A stretch of DNA of 37,500 nt, taken from NCBI GenBank assembly GCA_016946835.1, contig JACVTC010000120.1:197501-235000 (forward strand), written 5' to 3'. This document shows positions 34,188 to 37,500 of the stretch, piece after piece. Origin of the DNA: Neocallimastix lanati (nom. inval.) (taxonomy: Eukaryota; Neocallimastigomycota; Neocallimastigomycetes; Neocallimastigales; Neocallimastigaceae). The position numbers were made by a program, and so were the translations under genes. The first letter of the stretch is position 1, and each line of letters opens with the position of its first letter. The notes under the pieces were generated by a model, which saw only the letters and a program-made list of their open reading frames with translations, did not search any database and was not told the DNA's origin.

Positions 34188-35195
34188 TATCTATTATATA
34201 TTTATTTATTCATTATATATTTATTTATTCATAATATATTTATTTATTCATTATATATTTATTCATTATATATTTATTTATTCATTATATATTTATTTAT
34301 TCATTATATATTTATTCATTCATTATATATTTATTTATTCATTATATATTTATTCATTCATTATATATTTATTCATTCATTATATATTTATTTATTCATT
34401 ATATATTTATTTATTCATTATATATTTATTCATTCATTATATATTTATTTATTCATTATATATTTATTTATTCATTATATATTTATTTATTCATTATATA
34501 TTTATTTATTCATTATATATTTATTTATTCATTATATATTTATTCATTCATTATATATTTATTTATTCATTATATATTTATTCATTCATTATATATTTAT
34601 TTATTCATTATATATTTATTTATTCATTATATATTTATTCATTCATTATATATTTATTTATTCATTATATATTTATTCATTCATTATATATTTATTTATT
34701 CATTATATATTTATTTATTCATTATATATTTATTTATTCATTATATATTTATTTATTCATTATATATTTATTCATTCATTATATATTTATTTATTCATTA
34801 TATATTTATTTATTCATTATATATTTATTTATTCATTATATATTTATTTATTCATTATATATTTATTTATTCATAATATATTTATTTATTCATTATATAT
34901 TTATTTATTCATTATATATTTATTTATTCATTATATATTTATTTATTCATTATATATTTATTCATTCATTATATATTTATTTATTCATTATATATTTATT
35001 TATTCATTATATATTTATTTATTCATTATATATTTATTTATTCATTATATATTTATTTATTCATAATATATTTATTTATTCATTATATATTTATTTATTC
35101 ATTATATATTTATTTATTCATTATATATTTATTTATTCATTATATATTTATTCATTCATTATATATTTATTTATTTATTATATATTTATTCATTC
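34188..35195. repeat. 19-bp minisatellite, about 50 copies
   Basis: Unit TTCATTATATATTTATTTA. Nearly all copies have the 19-bp length. The main variants are TTTATTTA versus TTTATTCA in the last part and CATAATAT versus CATTATAT. One or two units are shorter by four bases. Blocks of variant order appear to recur, which suggests segmental duplication inside the array. Confidence 0.92.
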
Positions 35196-35857
35196 ATTCA
35201 TTTCTATTTTAATTAAAATTATTCATTATACTCTTAATATATATATTATATATTTTACATTTTAAAAATAAATAGCTTGCAATATAATATATATTGAATA
35301 GTATTATATTTATAGACAAATTAATATATAATGATAATATATTAAATTCAAATAGATAAATAATAAATATTATTTAGAGATTAATATAAAATAAAATTCG
35401 TTTAATATATAAATAATATATTATTTTATATTCAATTATTATATAATAAATATATAAAGAGTTTATTATACATTTATTTTTAATTTATTCAAACTTTGAA
35501 AAGAAATCTTTTGATATATTTATCAAAAAATTATAATTTATTTACTAGCTTATTTATTTATTCATTTATTTTAATTATTTAATTATTAATATATTTTATT
35601 TATTATTTAATAATTTACTATATATTATTTATTAGCATCACTAATTATTTATTTATTCATTTATTTTTAATTATTTAATAACATCTCTAATTATGTATTC
35701 ATTAATTTATTTACTTATTTATTCATTCATTTATTATTAATTATTTATTTATTAGCATAACTAATTATTAATTCATTTATTAATTATATTTACTATTTAA
35801 TTATATAAAATATAAAAGATAATATAAAATTATGCAACTAATTGTATCTAATATTGG

Positions 35858-35892
<35 letters not shown>

Positions 35893-35934
35893 TATAATAC
35901 TATTTTATTTTAATTTATATAAAATTATACTTTA
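35196..35934. other. AT-rich spacer
   Basis: No gene is seen. ATTTATT/CATTTATT words recur loosely, including three copies of a segment like TTAGCAT(C/A)ACTAATTATT or CATCTCTAATTATG between 35630 and 35770. Confidence 0.5.
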
Positions 35935-36012
35935 TCTTCCTTCTTTTCTTCCTTCTTTTCTTCTTTCTTCCTTCTTCTTTCTTCTTTCTTCTTTATTTTC
36001 TTTCTTTTTTTC
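35935..36012. repeat. Polypyrimidine TTC/CTT tract
   Basis: About 78 bases that are almost purely C and T on the plus strand (TTCCTTCTTTTCTTCC and similar), with mirror-like segments. Confidence 0.8.
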
Positions 36013-36454
36013 TTAAAAAAAAAAAAAAATTTTTTATTGGACCTATCTCATTTTCAAAAAATGAAAATTTAACAAAACTATAATGTATAAAGTATTTAAT
36101 TATAAAAAAAAAAAAAAAAAATATACTTTTATTTAACCTCTTTTATTCTTTTTTTTTTTTTTTTATCTTTTATTTTTATTTTTATTTTTATTTTTTTATT
36201 TTATTGTATTATTGTTTTGCTTCGCTTCTGTATACTTTTGATATTAAAAAGTTTAACTAATTTTAATAATTATTAATATCTTTTATATATAAATAAAACT
36301 TTTTTTAACTAATTTTAATTTTATTAATTTTTATTTTATTATTTTATTATTTTTACTTTTTTTTATTATTTTATTTTATTTTATTTTTTTTTTTTTCAAA
36401 TTCAAATTCAAATTTTAAGATTAAATAAAAACTTTAACAGTTAAAATTTTAATC

Positions 36455-36497
<43 letters not shown>

Positions 36498-37190
36498 AAA
36501 AAAGTAAAAATGAAAAAAAAAAAATTAAAAAATTAAAAAAAATCCACTTTTTATATTTAAATTTTAATTTTTTTTTTTTTTTTTTCATTTTTACTTTTTT
36601 TTTCCTTTTTTTTTTTAATTAAAAAAAAAACTTTTTCTGTAAAAAAAAATAAAATAAAATAAATTAAAAAAAAAGTAAAAAAGTTTAAAAAAAAAAAAAA
36701 AAGTGAAAGTAAAAATAAAATAAAATAAAATATAATAAGATAAAAATAAGAAGAAAGTAAAAATAAAAGAAATCTGATTCCACATTTATATAAATATATT
36801 CCTTAAATAAACTTTTGAAAGTTGAATTCTTTACATTAATTACTTATATATATATAACTTTAATATTAATAATAATAATAAATAATAATAAATAATTAAA
36901 TAATAATAATAAATAATAATAATAAATAATAGTAGTAATAATAATATTAGTAGTAATAATGAATAAATGAACTATTAATAATATTTCAAATTTAATTATT
37001 GTAAAAATAATATTATAATAATAAATAGTTAAATAATAAAATAATTATAATAAAATAATAATAATAGATTATGCTTAATAATAAAGGTGCAATAAAGACT
37101 AAATAAAAATTTAAAGGAAGTTTAAAACTTTAAAAATGGCATTATATTATTTACTATTTAATTATTTACTATTTAATTATTTATTATTAT
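36013..37190. other. Homopolymer-rich spacer
   Basis: Alternating A runs and T runs (for example A at about 36461-36492 and T at 36569-36585) with GTAAAAA / TTTTTAC words in opposite orientations, then AAT/AATAAT tracts from about 36868. No gene is seen. Confidence 0.5.
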
Positions 37191-37204
37191 TATTATTATT
37201 ATAT

Positions 37205-37500
37205 TATTAATAAATACTCATTTTTTTTTTATATTATTTATTATTTATTATTTATTAATAAATACTCTTTTTATTATTTATTATTTATTATTTATTATTT
37301 ATTAATAAATACTCTTTTTATTATTTATTATTTATTATTTATTAATAAATACTCATTTTGTTCTTTTTATTATTTATTATTTATTAAGAAATGTTCATTT
37401 TATTCTTTATATTATTTATTTATTTATTAATAAATATTCATTTTGTTCTTTTTATTATTTATTATTTATTATTTATTAATAAATACTCTTTTTATTATTT
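37205..37500 (+). repeat. Dispersed repeat with ATTTATTAATAAATACTC core, tandem copies
   Basis: About six copies of TTATTAATAAATACTC (or ATTCATT variants) separated by ATTTATT filler, with a spacing of roughly 40-60 bases. The block runs off the window end. Confidence 0.8.

Overview
The window is extremely AT-rich eukaryotic DNA. Genes have long Asn/Ser/Thr/Lys/Glu low-complexity tracts, GT-AG introns and very long gaps made of A/T homopolymers and microsatellites. These traits, together with hevein-type chitin-binding domains, a serpin, GT10 transferases and an RTC4-domain protein, point to an anaerobic gut fungus (Neocallimastigomycota). This assignment is an inference from composition and gene content; no marker gene is present.

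Layout. 1-3.1 kb: AAT microsatellites and traces of a non-LTR retrotransposon, including two copies of one 3' end that run into poly(A) on the minus strand. 3.2-5.4 kb (minus): a broken secreted protein with two CBM18 chitin-binding modules, a 48-bp-repeat linker and a serpin. 6.4-8.3 kb (minus): a decayed Ty1/copia element with integrase, post-integrase SH3-like and early reverse transcriptase segments. 9.3-15.3 kb (plus): two tandem paralogous GT10 (alpha-1,3-fucosyltransferase family) type II membrane proteins. Their catalytic domains are closely similar but their acidic stems are entirely different. 16.8-23.7 kb (minus): a giant RTC4-domain protein with internal 57-bp and about 126-bp tandem repeats and a one-base frame break inside an (AAT)n run. 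25.3-30.3 kb (minus): one three-exon gene, assembled here from splice sites, for a HAL4/HAL5-like Ser/Thr kinase of about 1351 residues. 30.3-37.5 kb: no gene seen, only microsatellites, a roughly 1-kb 19-bp minisatellite and a dispersed palindromic repeat.

The four main loci do not form an obvious pathway. The GT10 pair is a local duplication with a shared biochemical role, probably Golgi fucosylation of glycans. The others appear independent. The most unusual items are the chitin-binding serpin architecture, the two-letter D-(L/H)-D-N stem of the first GT10 protein, and the perfect 13 x 57 bp coding array of the RTC4-like gene.
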